From Phycisphaeraceae bacterium (GTDB taxonomy: Bacteria > Planctomycetota > Phycisphaerae > Phycisphaerales > UBA1924): a stretch of 64,000 bases of DNA. The notes under the pieces are model-generated. The model saw only the letters and a program-made list of their open reading frames with translations, had not been told where the DNA came from and did no database searches. A program made the translations under genes and the position numbers. Below, piece after piece: positions 19,108 to 27,517 of the stretch (positions within the stretch are counted from its first letter, which is position 1; each line of letters opens with the position of its first letter). Location of the stretch: the NCBI GenBank assembly GCA_019636695.1, contig JAHBXD010000002.1, forward strand, positions 186,001 through 250,000, given 5' to 3'.

Positions 19108-20421
19108 ATGATTCGCAGACCGCTCGCGTTGCTCCTGCTCGCCTGCATGCCCTGCGTCGCCGCGCCGCCCACCGACGCCGACGTGAAGGCCTTCGTCGAG
19201 AAAATCAACGCCGCATCCGAAGGTGCCGCCAACTACCAGGAAGCCCAACGCGCAAAATCAACCGCGCTCAAAGCCGCCCTTGCCGATTCCCCACTCAACG
19301 AACTCACCCTCGCCCAGATCGAGATGCTCGCCCCCCTCGGCCCGCTTCCCGAACTCCCCCCCATCCTCGATCCTCGCCTCGCCGAACTCGCCAAAGCCCC
19401 CACCATCGACGGCGCTCGCGCCGCCGAACTCCGCCTCGGCTACCTATTCGTCCCGCCGAGCGAGGGCCGCGAAGGTCGCGCCCGCCACGTGGCCGATGCC
19501 GTCATCGCCGCCATCCAGCACCCCAAAACCCTCGACCTCATCCGTTCCGGCAAGGGCGACCGCATCTTCTCCACACTTTCCCAGGTGACACCCGTCATCG
19601 CACGCGATCGCGGCCTCTTTGCTTCCCTCGAACCCCTCATCACCCCGCAGATGTCACTGACCGCCGCGGGCGCACTCGCTTCCGTCGTCCAACTCGTCGC
19701 CTCTGAAGATGCCGGCCTCGACCACGCCGCCCGCGCTCGACTCCTCGATCGCGTCGTCAACGCGATCGACAGCGCGCTCGCCTCACCCGAAGCCGCAAAT
19801 CCCGACAACGCCCGACGCGCGGACTACGTCGCCTCCGTCTCACGCATGGCCAAGGGGCCGTGGGCACGCGGCACGCTCCTCAACAACCCCGCGCCCGAAA
19901 TGAAATTCACCTGGTCCAACGCGGCCGAGCCGATCACCCGCCTCTCCGACCTCAAGGGCAAGGTGGTCGTCGTCGATTTCTGGGCGACCTGGTGCGGCCC
20001 GTGCATCGCCAGTTTCCCCAACGTGCGCCAGTTGCAAGAGCACTACGCCGGTTACCCCGTCGTCGTCCTCGGTGTCACCTCCATCCAGGGCTTCCACATC
20101 GACCGCACCGACGGCAACAAGCGCATCGACACCAAAGACAATCCGCAGCGCGAAATGGAACTCATGCACGGCTTCGCCAAAGCCCTCGACATGACATGGC
20201 CCGTCGTCTTCAGCGAAGAATCCTGCTTCAACCCCGACTTCGGCGTTCGCGGCATCCCCCATGTCGCCATCATCGACCCCGCCGGCAAAGTCCGCTTCAA
20301 CGGCCTGCACCCCGGCGGCGCGCTCGATGACAAGATCGCCAAGATCGACAACCTCCTCTCCGAATACGGCCTGCCCACTCCACCGGCGCGTCCTGCCGCG
20401 GCCAAGGCCGACGGCAACTGA
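19108..20421 (+). CDS. Exported TlpA-like thioredoxin-fold protein with N-terminal helical domain
   Basis: 437 residues. Signal peptide MIRRPLALLLLACMPCVAAP is followed by ~250 residues of helical, Ala/Leu-rich sequence of unknown family, then a C-terminal thioredoxin domain: NPAPEMKFTW, LSDLKGKVVVVDFWATWCGPC with the WCGPC redox pair, VVLGVTSIQGF and cis-Pro region VRGIPHVAIIDPAGKVRF. The layout resembles planctomycete thiol-disulfide proteins of the ResA/TlpA type acting outside the cytoplasmic membrane. A lipoprotein anchor via a cysteine in LLACMPC is possible but the lipobox is imperfect. Start ATG 19108 has AAAGGA upstream. It is monocistronic, with terminators on both sides. Confidence 0.87.
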   Translation: MIRRPLALLLLACMPCVAAPPTDADVKAFVEKINAASEGAANYQEAQRAKSTALKAALADSPLNELTLAQIEMLAPLGPLPELPPILDPRLAELAKAPTIDGARAAELRLGYLFVPPSEGREGRARHVADAVIAAIQHPKTLDLIRSGKGDRIFSTLSQVTPVIARDRGLFASLEPLITPQMSLTAAGALASVVQLVASEDAGLDHAARARLLDRVVNAIDSALASPEAANPDNARRADYVASVSRMAKGPWARGTLLNNPAPEMKFTWSNAAEPITRLSDLKGKVVVVDFWATWCGPCIASFPNVRQLQEHYAGYPVVVLGVTSIQGFHIDRTDGNKRIDTKDNPQREMELMHGFAKALDMTWPVVFSEESCFNPDFGVRGIPHVAIIDPAGKVRFNGLHPGGALDDKIAKIDNLLSEYGLPTPPARPAAAKADGN

Positions 20422-20535
20422 CCCTCCACACCCATGAAGCACTTCTGTGCTCCGTGGGCGCCAGGGTCCGCCGGCTTTGCGGCGCGACAGGTGCGGACTT
20501 TCGCTTTCCGCACAATCCCGACCGATGTCTCCATC

Positions 20536-20573
20536 AAACCCCTTCGAGGAGTTCCTCGAAGGGGTTTGTGTTT
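20536..20573 (+). terminator. Intrinsic terminator after the TlpA-like gene
   Basis: A long perfect stem, AAACCCCTTCGAGGA 20536-20550 with TCCTCGAAGGGGTTT 20553-20567, followed by GTGTTT. Only a weak T run, but the stem is very stable. Confidence 0.75.
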
Positions 20574-20703
20574 GCCCTTATCGATCAACCTACCCCTCCG
20601 ACACGCAGCGAAACCTCATCCAACCTGTGAGGCGACCATCCGGCCCGTGACCGCACGCCGTACCGATTACCGCGAAAATGCCCGGCCGCGCCCGACGCCT
20701 TTT

Positions 20704-21969
20704 TCACCACAACGTCCGCACCCGGATCGTCTCCGGCACGCGCTTCATCGCTTCCGCCAGCCTCGCCCCGTCCGTCGGGTCCACCTCCAGCACCGCATAC
20801 CCCACGTCCTCGCGAGTCCCCAGCACCTCCGCCGAGACATTCGCCCCCATCTCCGCGATCAGCCCGTGCAGGCGGCTCAGCACACCCGGCACATTCCTGT
20901 GAAAATGCAATATCCGGTGCTTCCGACCCGGATGCCCCGGCTGCGCGGGCAGGTCAACCTCCGGAACATTCACCGCCCCCGTCGTCGCCCCGACATTCAC
21001 GAACCGAGTCAGTTTCCCTGCTACGTCCTCACCGATCGACGCCTGCGCCTCCACCGTGCTCCCGCCGATGTGCGGCGTCAGAATCACGTTCGGAAGCCCG
21101 CGCAGCACGCACGCAAATCCCTCGTCGTTCCGCGCCGGCTCCACAGGAAAAACATCCACCGCCGCCCCGCCCAGGTGTCCCTCGCGCACACTCGCCGCCA
21201 GGGCCTCCAGGTCCACCACGCTCCCCCGCGCGTTGTTGATCACAAACGACCCGCGCGGCATCCGCGCCAGTTCTGATCGCCCCAGCAGCCCCTTCGTCCC
21301 CGGCGAATCGGGCACATGCACCGTCACCACGTCGCTCTTTTCAAGCAACTCCTCCAACGTGCGGCAGGCCCTGGCGTTGCCCAGCGGCAGTTTCGGCATG
21401 ACGTCGAAATACAGCACCCGCATCCCCAGCGCCTCGGCCAGCACCGATACCTGCGACCCGATATGCCCATACCCCACGATCCCCAGCGTCCGGCCGCGAA
21501 CCTCGTGCGCCCCGGATGCCGACTTGTCCCACCGCCCGGCATGCAGCCCTGCCGATTTCTCGATCACCCGCCGGAACAGGCACACCACTTCCGCGATCGT
21601 CAGTTCTGCGACGCTCCGCGTGTTCCCAAACGGCGAGTTGAACACCGCCACGCCCCGACGACGTGCCGCCGCCAGGTCCACCTGGTCGGTCCCGATGCAG
21701 AAGCACCCAACCGCAAGCAACCGAGGCGCCCCTTGCAACACCTCCTCCGTCACCCGCGTCTTTGACCGAATCCCCAAGACATGCGCCCTTCCGACGGCCT
21801 CGGCCAACGCCTTGCCCTCAAGCGCCCCAGCATGCGTCTCGACATGGAATCCCTCTTCACGCAGCAGGTCCGCCGCCCGCGCATGCACCCCCTCAAGCAG
21901 CACCACCCGAATACGCTCCTTCGGGAACGACGTCGCCGGACCTTCCTGAACCGGGTGTTCCGTCGGCAT
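20704..21969 (-). CDS. serA: D-3-phosphoglycerate dehydrogenase
   Basis: 421 residues, the size and layout of E. coli-type SerA: substrate and NAD-binding domains followed by a C-terminal ACT domain. Visible motifs are [28 protein letters not shown], the Rossmann loop [39 protein letters not shown] and the catalytic LTPHIGGST. The ACT part has [20 protein letters not shown]. It oxidises 3-phosphoglycerate to 3-phosphohydroxypyruvate, the first step of serine synthesis; E. coli SerA also reduces 2-oxoglutarate. The frame is open to 22101, but the ATG at 21969 ([10 protein letters not shown]) suits the family; further upstream would run into the floA leader. Confidence 0.93.
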   Translation of the reverse strand: MPTEHPVQEGPATSFPKERIRVVLLEGVHARAADLLREEGFHVETHAGALEGKALAEAVGRAHVLGIRSKTRVTEEVLQGAPRLLAVGCFCIGTDQVDLAAARRRGVAVFNSPFGNTRSVAELTIAEVVCLFRRVIEKSAGLHAGRWDKSASGAHEVRGRTLGIVGYGHIGSQVSVLAEALGMRVLYFDVMPKLPLGNARACRTLEELLEKSDVVTVHVPDSPGTKGLLGRSELARMPRGSFVINNARGSVVDLEALAASVREGHLGGAAVDVFPVEPARNDEGFACVLRGLPNVILTPHIGGSTVEAQASIGEDVAGKLTRFVNVGATTGAVNVPEVDLPAQPGHPGRKHRILHFHRNVPGVLSRLHGLIAEMGANVSAEVLGTREDVGYAVLEVDPTDGARLAEAMKRVPETIRVRTLW

Positions 21970-22099
21970 CGCCTGCACAGGATTCCTCCTTCTTCCGAAC
22001 ACCTTCGCGGCGGCGCCGTCGCCCCGCCCCAAGTCCGATATACTTCGGCCGATTACCGAGGGGAATCCAGCCCCCCGGCTTCGAGGGAGCACCGAAGAC

Positions 22100-23116
<1,017 letters not shown>

Positions 23117-23278
23117 GACGCTCGTTGAGCGAACGGCCTACTGATAATCTCTGGAGTGTTGGCGCCCTATCCGCCCCTTCGCTCGAACACTGTCGAAAGA
23201 GCGGGCAGCATGTCTTCCCGTACTCGAGCATGGCTCGATGACGAAAGGCAAATTCCACTGGTGTAGATCCGGCAGCCC

Positions 23279-23680
23279 TCACGGCTCTGCGGTCGCCGAT
23301 GACTCTTCGGGCGGCTCTCGGGGGGCGTCGATCAGCCCGAGATCGACGATCTTCTGGGCGACTTTGTACACATCATCGCGACTGTATTCTTGCCTCTTTC
23401 CTGCTGCCACGAAGAGCACCGTAAAGGTCGCCAGTGTGTCGCCGTTCGCAAGTTCTTCCTCATCGACGCGGTAGACGGCTCGGTAGCGGCTGTAGGTGAT
23501 GCGGTAATAGCCGGCCAACGGCCCCTTCAGGGGCTTGTGGACGGTCCGCGGGTCGGTGCAGTTGTACAACTCGTCCGCTTTATGAAGCAGGCCCCCCCGA
23601 ACTTTCTTCGGGAGGCTTTTGAGGCAGTTCTTCGCTGTATCTGTCCAGGCAATCCGTATGCGTCTTTGAGGACCGCTCAC
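23279..23680 (-). CDS. RelE/ParE-type toxin
   Basis: 133 residues. The RelE/ParE fold is recognisable from KNCLKSLPKKVRGGLLHKAD, then VHKPLKGPLAGYYRITYSRY and RAVYRVDEEE with a beta-strand end TLATFTVLFVAAGKRQEYSR. Family members are mRNA interferases or gyrase poisons; which of the two cannot be told here. The GTG start at 23680 overlaps the antitoxin TGA by 4 nt (GTGA), the classical translational coupling of such modules. The C-terminal ~25 residues (PREPPEESSATAEP) extend beyond the usual family length and look disordered. Confidence 0.82.
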   Translation of the reverse strand: MSGPQRRIRIAWTDTAKNCLKSLPKKVRGGLLHKADELYNCTDPRTVHKPLKGPLAGYYRITYSRYRAVYRVDEEELANGDTLATFTVLFVAAGKRQEYSRDDVYKVAQKIVDLGLIDAPREPPEESSATAEP

Positions 23681-23943
23681 AGAAGTTCCTTCTTCACATC
23701 TTCGTGGTCATGTATGCGTCCCTGCCGGATATCCTCCAGGCTCTCCATGAACATCCTGTAGGATTCTGGGTCCGAGACGATCTCGATCGTCTCCAACACT
23801 GTCGAGAGAAACTCCAGGTCAACCACGGCAAAAACCGGTTTGTTGTGGCGTGTCACTCTGATGACATGCTCGTTCTTCAACCGCTCATCCAAGCGGCCGA
23901 ATTGACTCCGAGCATCCGAAATATCGATCGTGCCGTTACCCAC
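23677..23943 (-). CDS. Phd/YefM-type antitoxin
   Basis: About 88 residues. The N-terminal DNA-binding half is typical: TIDISDARSQFGRLDERLKN, HVIRVTRHNKPVFAVVDLEF. The C-terminal half (ESLEDIRQGRIHDHEDVKKE) would wrap the toxin. It precedes and overlaps the toxin gene, so it is expected to bind its own promoter with the toxin. The GTG at 23943 is chosen because AAAGGA lies 6 nt upstream; a TTG at 23967 is the only other in-frame start before a stop codon. The region upstream is unusually AT-rich. Confidence 0.82.
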   Translation of the reverse strand: MGNGTIDISDARSQFGRLDERLKNEHVIRVTRHNKPVFAVVDLEFLSTVLETIEIVSDPESYRMFMESLEDIRQGRIHDHEDVKKELL

Positions 23944-24187
23944 GGTTGTCCTTTGCTCCGCGCGCAATCACATGCCTGGCCCCAACGACAGAGCCGTACA
24001 AATCATACGTATCTTCGGCATCCAAGCAACAAGAGTTCGCTCTTTATGATTCAAATTTTGAGTTTTATTCTGCATTAATCACGACAAGTATTGTACGTTA
24101 TTTGTGAGAAAAAGAGGCGAATCACACAGTCACAACCCCTGAACCGCAGCCAAGGTCATCCCTCTGAACCCCTCCCTAGCACACCAT

Positions 24188-24221
24188 ACGGCCCGCGCCC
24201 CACGCGGGCCGTCGTGTTTTT
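24188..24221 (+). terminator. Orphan intrinsic terminator
   Basis: Perfect 10-bp stem ACGGCCCGCG 24188-24197 / CGCGGGCCGT 24203-24212, loop CCCCA, T run 24217-24221. The nearest plus-strand gene, floA, ends 1.07 kb upstream with the minus-strand toxin-antitoxin genes in between, so it may end an unrecognised small transcript. Confidence 0.8.
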
Positions 24222-24232
24222 CCCTCCCCCCA

Positions 24233-24296
24233 CTCCATCTCTCCGTCTCTCCATCTCTGCATCACTCCGTCTCTTCTCGACACCGTCTCTCCGTCT
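24233..24296 (+). repeat. Octanucleotide tandem repeat, consensus CTCCRTCT
   Basis: Eight in-register 8-nt units: CTCCATCT, CTCCGTCT, CTCCATCT, CTGCATCA, CTCCGTCT, CTTCTCGA, CACCGTCT, CTCCGTCT. Two units are degenerate. It is a pyrimidine-rich strand lying between the orphan terminator and the next promoter. Confidence 0.8.
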
Positions 24297-24351
24297 CTCC
24301 CCCACACCAACGTCCTATAACTAAAACTTCCTGTCTATTCCAAACAAACTC

Positions 24352-24380
24352 TTGACATACTACCGAACCGATCCCATACT
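24352..24380 (+). promoter_or_regulatory. Sigma-70-type promoter, probably giving a leaderless mRNA
   Basis: TTGACA (24352-24357), 17-nt spacer, CATACT (24375-24380). The ATG of the next gene begins 6 nt after the -10 box, so transcription would start at or next to the start codon. The gene has no Shine-Dalgarno. Confidence 0.75.
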
Positions 24381-24386
24381 TCACCC

Positions 24387-24872
24387 ATGGACGAAACCAA
24401 ATCACAAGCCATACTCGCCGACTTTCTCACCCGCACCTTTAACCCCGTCGAACTCGCACAAGCCCACGGCATTTCCCTCTTCCAACTTGTCGAATGGGCC
24501 AGGTCGCCCGAAATCCGGCAAGCCCTGCAAACCCTCGCCGAACTCGGCGAAGCCAACACGCGCCTCCTCGCCCAGAAGCACGCGCCCGATGCCGTCAACA
24601 CCCTCGCAAAGGCCGCAGACAACTCCGACCAATCCACTCCCGTCGCACGCATCGAACTCGCCCGACGCGCCGCGGCACAGATCGTCCGCATCGCCGCAAC
24701 CCCATCAACCCGCCCCAAGGCCGCGCCGAAACCCTCCTTGCGCGATCTTGCCTACTACGGCGTCGAACTCGAACCCACCGGCAACACCCCGGGGCATTCC
24801 CTCATGCCCATGCGCACCAGAGGTGATCCGTTCGAATCGCCCCGCAACGCGCCCCCGCATTACGCCGCGTAA
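24387..24872 (+). CDS. Unknown 161-residue protein, possible helix-turn-helix
   Basis: No family assigned. Residues ~5-45 (FLTRTFNPVELAQAHGISLF, QLVEWARSPEIRQAL) have the spacing of a helix-turn-helix, with AQAHGIS as the turn, as in homeodomain-like or terminase-small-subunit-like proteins. A second helical region follows (LAQKHAPDAVNTLAKAADNS, ARIELARRAAAQIVRIA). The C-terminal ~50 residues look disordered. It may bind DNA, but that is inference. Its promoter reads straight into the ATG without a leader. pyrG starts 40 nt downstream on the same strand, so the two could be co-transcribed. Confidence 0.75.
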   Translation: MDETKSQAILADFLTRTFNPVELAQAHGISLFQLVEWARSPEIRQALQTLAELGEANTRLLAQKHAPDAVNTLAKAADNSDQSTPVARIELARRAAAQIVRIAATPSTRPKAAPKPSLRDLAYYGVELEPTGNTPGHSLMPMRTRGDPFESPRNAPPHYAA

Positions 24873-24911
24873 ACCGACGCCATCTCTCGGGCGCGCGCTG
24901 TGATACCATGA

Positions 24912-26879
24912 GTGATGCCCGGCTCGCGCTTTTCATGGTCAGTCAGTAGTCCCGAACCCATCCGATCTTCCTCGCCGCAGGGTGCCCCCGAAGGGCGCCC
25001 GCAGGCTGATGAGCGCGTCACGGACCTGCTCGCCGCCGCCGGCGAGACCACGCACACCTCCACCGAATATTACTCGCCCGCGCCCGACGGCTATCGTCGC
25101 GGATTCCACAAGTACGTGGTCGTTCTCGGAACCGTGATGAGCGGTCTGGGTAAGGGCATCTTCGCTTCCAGCCTCGCCAAACTCCTGAAAGACAAGGGCC
25201 TCACCGTCGCCCCGATCAAGATGGAGGGCTACCTCAATATCGACTCGGGCACGCTCAACCCCTATCGCCACGGCGAAGTCTTCATCCTCGACGACGGCAC
25301 CGAGTGCGACATGGACCTGGGCACCTACGAGCGCATGCTCGACCAGAACCTCTCGCGACGCAACTTCATCACCAGCGGCCAGATCTTCAGCCGCATCCTC
25401 GAAGCCGAGCGCGCCGGCATGTACCTCGGGCGCGATGTGCAGATGATCCCCCACGTCACCGGCGAGGTGAAACGCACCCTCCGCGAACTCGCCATGAAAG
25501 GCGCCGACGGCAAACCCGCTGACGTGGTCTTTGTCGAGGTCGGCGGCACCGTCGGCGACTACGAAAACGGGTTCTACATCGAGGCCCTTCGCGAACTGGC
25601 CTTTGAAGAAGGCCCCGACTCGTGCTGCTTCGTTGCACTCACCTACATCATCGAACCGCAGACCCTGGGCGAACAGAAATCCAAGGCCGCCCAGCTCGGC
25701 ATCAAGCGCCTGATGGAAGCCGGCATCCAACCCCACCTGATCGCCTGCCGCGCGACCAACCCCGTCTCGCACAGCGTGCAGGAAAAAATCGCCATGTTCA
25801 GCAACGTGCCGCAACGGCGCGTGTTTTCCCTGCACGATCGCGAAAGCATTTATTCGATCCCGACCGAGATGCGCGCCGAGGGCCTCGACCGCGAGATTCT
25901 CTCAATTCTCGGCCTGCACGACCGCGTCAACCCCGCCGCCGAAGACCGTGCCCGCGAACGCTGGAATACGTTCGTCTCGCGCCTTGTCGGCGTGCGCGAG
26001 CGCACGACCCACATCGGCATCACGGGCAAATACGCCAACCTTCGCGACGCCTACGCCTCGATCGACAAGGCCCTCGAACACTGCGGAGCGCACCTTTCCA
26101 CCCGCATCGAAATCCGCTGGATCGAAACCACAGAACTCGACGAAACCAACGCGCCCGAACGCCTCCAGGGGCTTGACGCCGTCATCGTTCCCGGGGGCTT
26201 CGGCTCTCGGGGCGTCGAGGGCAAAATCGCCGCCGTACGCTACTGCCGCGAGAACGGCCTGCCCTATCTCGGCATCTGCCTGGGGTTCCAGGTCGCGGTG
26301 ATCGAGTTCGCCCGCAATGTGCTGGGCATCCGCGACGCCAGCAGCACCGAGTTCAACCCCGCGTGCGCCAGCCCCGTCATCAGCGAACTGCCCGACCAGA
26401 AGAAAATCGAGGGCCTCGGCGGCACGATGCGCCTGGGCGCGCAGGATGTCACCGTCGCACCCGGCACGCTCGCATCATTCCTCTACGGCGGGCGACCCAG
26501 CATCCGCGAGCGATTCCGCCATCGCTACGAGGTGGACCCGACCTACATCGAGCGCCTCGAAGCCGCGGGCATGATCTTCTCCGGCAGGCACCCCTCGCAA
26601 CCCATCATGCAGATCATGGAGCTGCATCAGCCCGTGCCCGGCGAATCGCCCCTTGATGAAAACAACCGCCCGCGCGTTCGGCACCCTTTCTTCATCGGGG
26701 GCCAGTTTCACCCCGAACTCACGAGCCGACCGCTCCGCCCGCAGCCGATGTTCATGGGCCTTGTCGCCGCGGCGATCGACCGTCGCTACGCCGACGACGA
26801 TGCGTGGCGCGCCCGGCGCGAGTCGCCCGAGTTCGCACGCTGGCTGCGCCGCCCGACGCCCGCGCGCCAGCACGCCTGA
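24912..26879 (+). CDS. pyrG: CTP synthase (divergent form)
   Basis: Two-domain CTP synthase of up to 655 residues. The synthetase domain has KYVVVLGTVMSGLGKGIFAS, KMEGYLNIDSGTLNPYRHGE, DDGTECDMDLGTYER and the CTP/UTP-site region VFVEVGGTVGDYE. The C-terminal class I amidotransferase has PGGFGSRGVEG, nucleophile Cys456 in LGICLGFQ and GGQFHPELTSRP. It aminates UTP to CTP with glutamine and ATP. It differs from standard PyrG at normally invariant places (usual VSSLGKG and DPYxNxDPGTM). About 60 extra residues precede the first beta strand. Start uncertain: GTG 24912 or ATG 24915, neither with a good Shine-Dalgarno, so the true start may lie later. Confidence 0.88.
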   Translation: MMPGSRFSWSVSSPEPIRSSSPQGAPEGRPQADERVTDLLAAAGETTHTSTEYYSPAPDGYRRGFHKYVVVLGTVMSGLGKGIFASSLAKLLKDKGLTVAPIKMEGYLNIDSGTLNPYRHGEVFILDDGTECDMDLGTYERMLDQNLSRRNFITSGQIFSRILEAERAGMYLGRDVQMIPHVTGEVKRTLRELAMKGADGKPADVVFVEVGGTVGDYENGFYIEALRELAFEEGPDSCCFVALTYIIEPQTLGEQKSKAAQLGIKRLMEAGIQPHLIACRATNPVSHSVQEKIAMFSNVPQRRVFSLHDRESIYSIPTEMRAEGLDREILSILGLHDRVNPAAEDRARERWNTFVSRLVGVRERTTHIGITGKYANLRDAYASIDKALEHCGAHLSTRIEIRWIETTELDETNAPERLQGLDAVIVPGGFGSRGVEGKIAAVRYCRENGLPYLGICLGFQVAVIEFARNVLGIRDASSTEFNPACASPVISELPDQKKIEGLGGTMRLGAQDVTVAPGTLASFLYGGRPSIRERFRHRYEVDPTYIERLEAAGMIFSGRHPSQPIMQIMELHQPVPGESPLDENNRPRVRHPFFIGGQFHPELTSRPLRPQPMFMGLVAAAIDRRYADDDAWRARRESPEFARWLRRPTPARQHA

Positions 26880-26950
26880 TAACGACACGAGGCCGACGGC
26901 GGCACACAAAGTCGCTCTCGACGCCTGACGAATCGAAGAGGCTGAACCGC

Positions 26951-27517
26951 TCAATACACCTCGCGGATCATGATCGTGCGCCCCACGATCTTGCGTCCGC
27001 GTCCGGCGATGGCCTCTTCAAGAAACGCCGCGGGAAGCAGTTCAGGCGTGATTTCACGGAAACCGAACTTGGCGAAGAAGCCGGGCACCTTGGTGAGCAG
27101 CACGATCTCATCAAGCTCCAGGGCGTGGGCCGTATCCATAAGAAAGTCCATGATCTGCCGCCCCACGCCGGTGGCCTTGATCGTCGGATCGACGGCGACC
27201 GAGCGAATCTCGGCCAGGCTCGGGCTGAAGACCGCCAGCGCCCCGCACCCGATGGCGCGCGCGCCGGCGTGCGCGATCACAAACTCGCCGATGCGCGTTA
27301 GCACGTCCGCCTCCGTCCTGCGGAGCGTCAGCCCCTCATCGGCCCAGGCGTTGACAAGGCGGCAGATCTCGGCGACATCCTCTGGCCGGGCGGTGCGCAC
27401 CGTCACCGCGCCGGGTTCGACCGCCTCGGGCAACGGAGGGTGATGCCCCATGACCGGCGCAGGCTCCTCCTGGGCAGGCTCGACCGTCACAGGTTTCGGA
27501 GCACCGATGCGCGTCAT
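26951..27517 (-). CDS. argA: N-acetylglutamate synthase, short GNAT type
   Basis: 188 residues with one GNAT domain after a ~35-residue Pro-rich tail: VTVRTARPEDVAEICRLVNA, GCGALAVFSPSLAEIRSVAV, VDPTIKATGVGRQIMDFLMD (acetyl-CoA pyrophosphate loop), then VPGFFAKFGFREI. The CGAL...LAEIRSVAVDP block matches the stand-alone short N-acetylglutamate synthases (as in mycobacteria). It would acetylate glutamate with acetyl-CoA to start arginine synthesis. Position supports this: it is the last gene of the arg operon, its ATG overlapping the argH stop (ATGA), and no argA or argJ is seen elsewhere in the window. Confidence 0.85.
   Translation of the reverse strand: MTRIGAPKPVTVEPAQEEPAPVMGHHPPLPEAVEPGAVTVRTARPEDVAEICRLVNAWADEGLTLRRTEADVLTRIGEFVIAHAGARAIGCGALAVFSPSLAEIRSVAVDPTIKATGVGRQIMDFLMDTAHALELDEIVLLTKVPGFFAKFGFREITPELLPAAFLEEAIAGRGRKIVGRTIMIREVY

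Larger units (their letters stand above)
23968..24351. other. AT-rich intergenic island with orphan terminator and octamer repeat
   Basis: From 24001 to 24120 A+T is about 65 percent by count, against about one third in the window overall. It holds no recognisable gene. To its right follow an intrinsic terminator (24188-24221) with no obvious plus-strand gene before it, and an 8-nt-period repeat (24233-24296). The stretch contains the toxin-antitoxin promoter region on the minus strand (a TTGCTT-N16-TATGAT arrangement is possible around 24004-24031). It could be horizontally acquired DNA, a small RNA locus or an easily melted element. I see no clear DnaA box. Confidence 0.5.

Noticed and set aside
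23968-24386. DnaA boxes (TTATCCACA-like) supporting an origin
   Set aside because: Only 6-of-9 matches were found by eye (for example around 24075 and 24103), no better than chance in AT-rich DNA.
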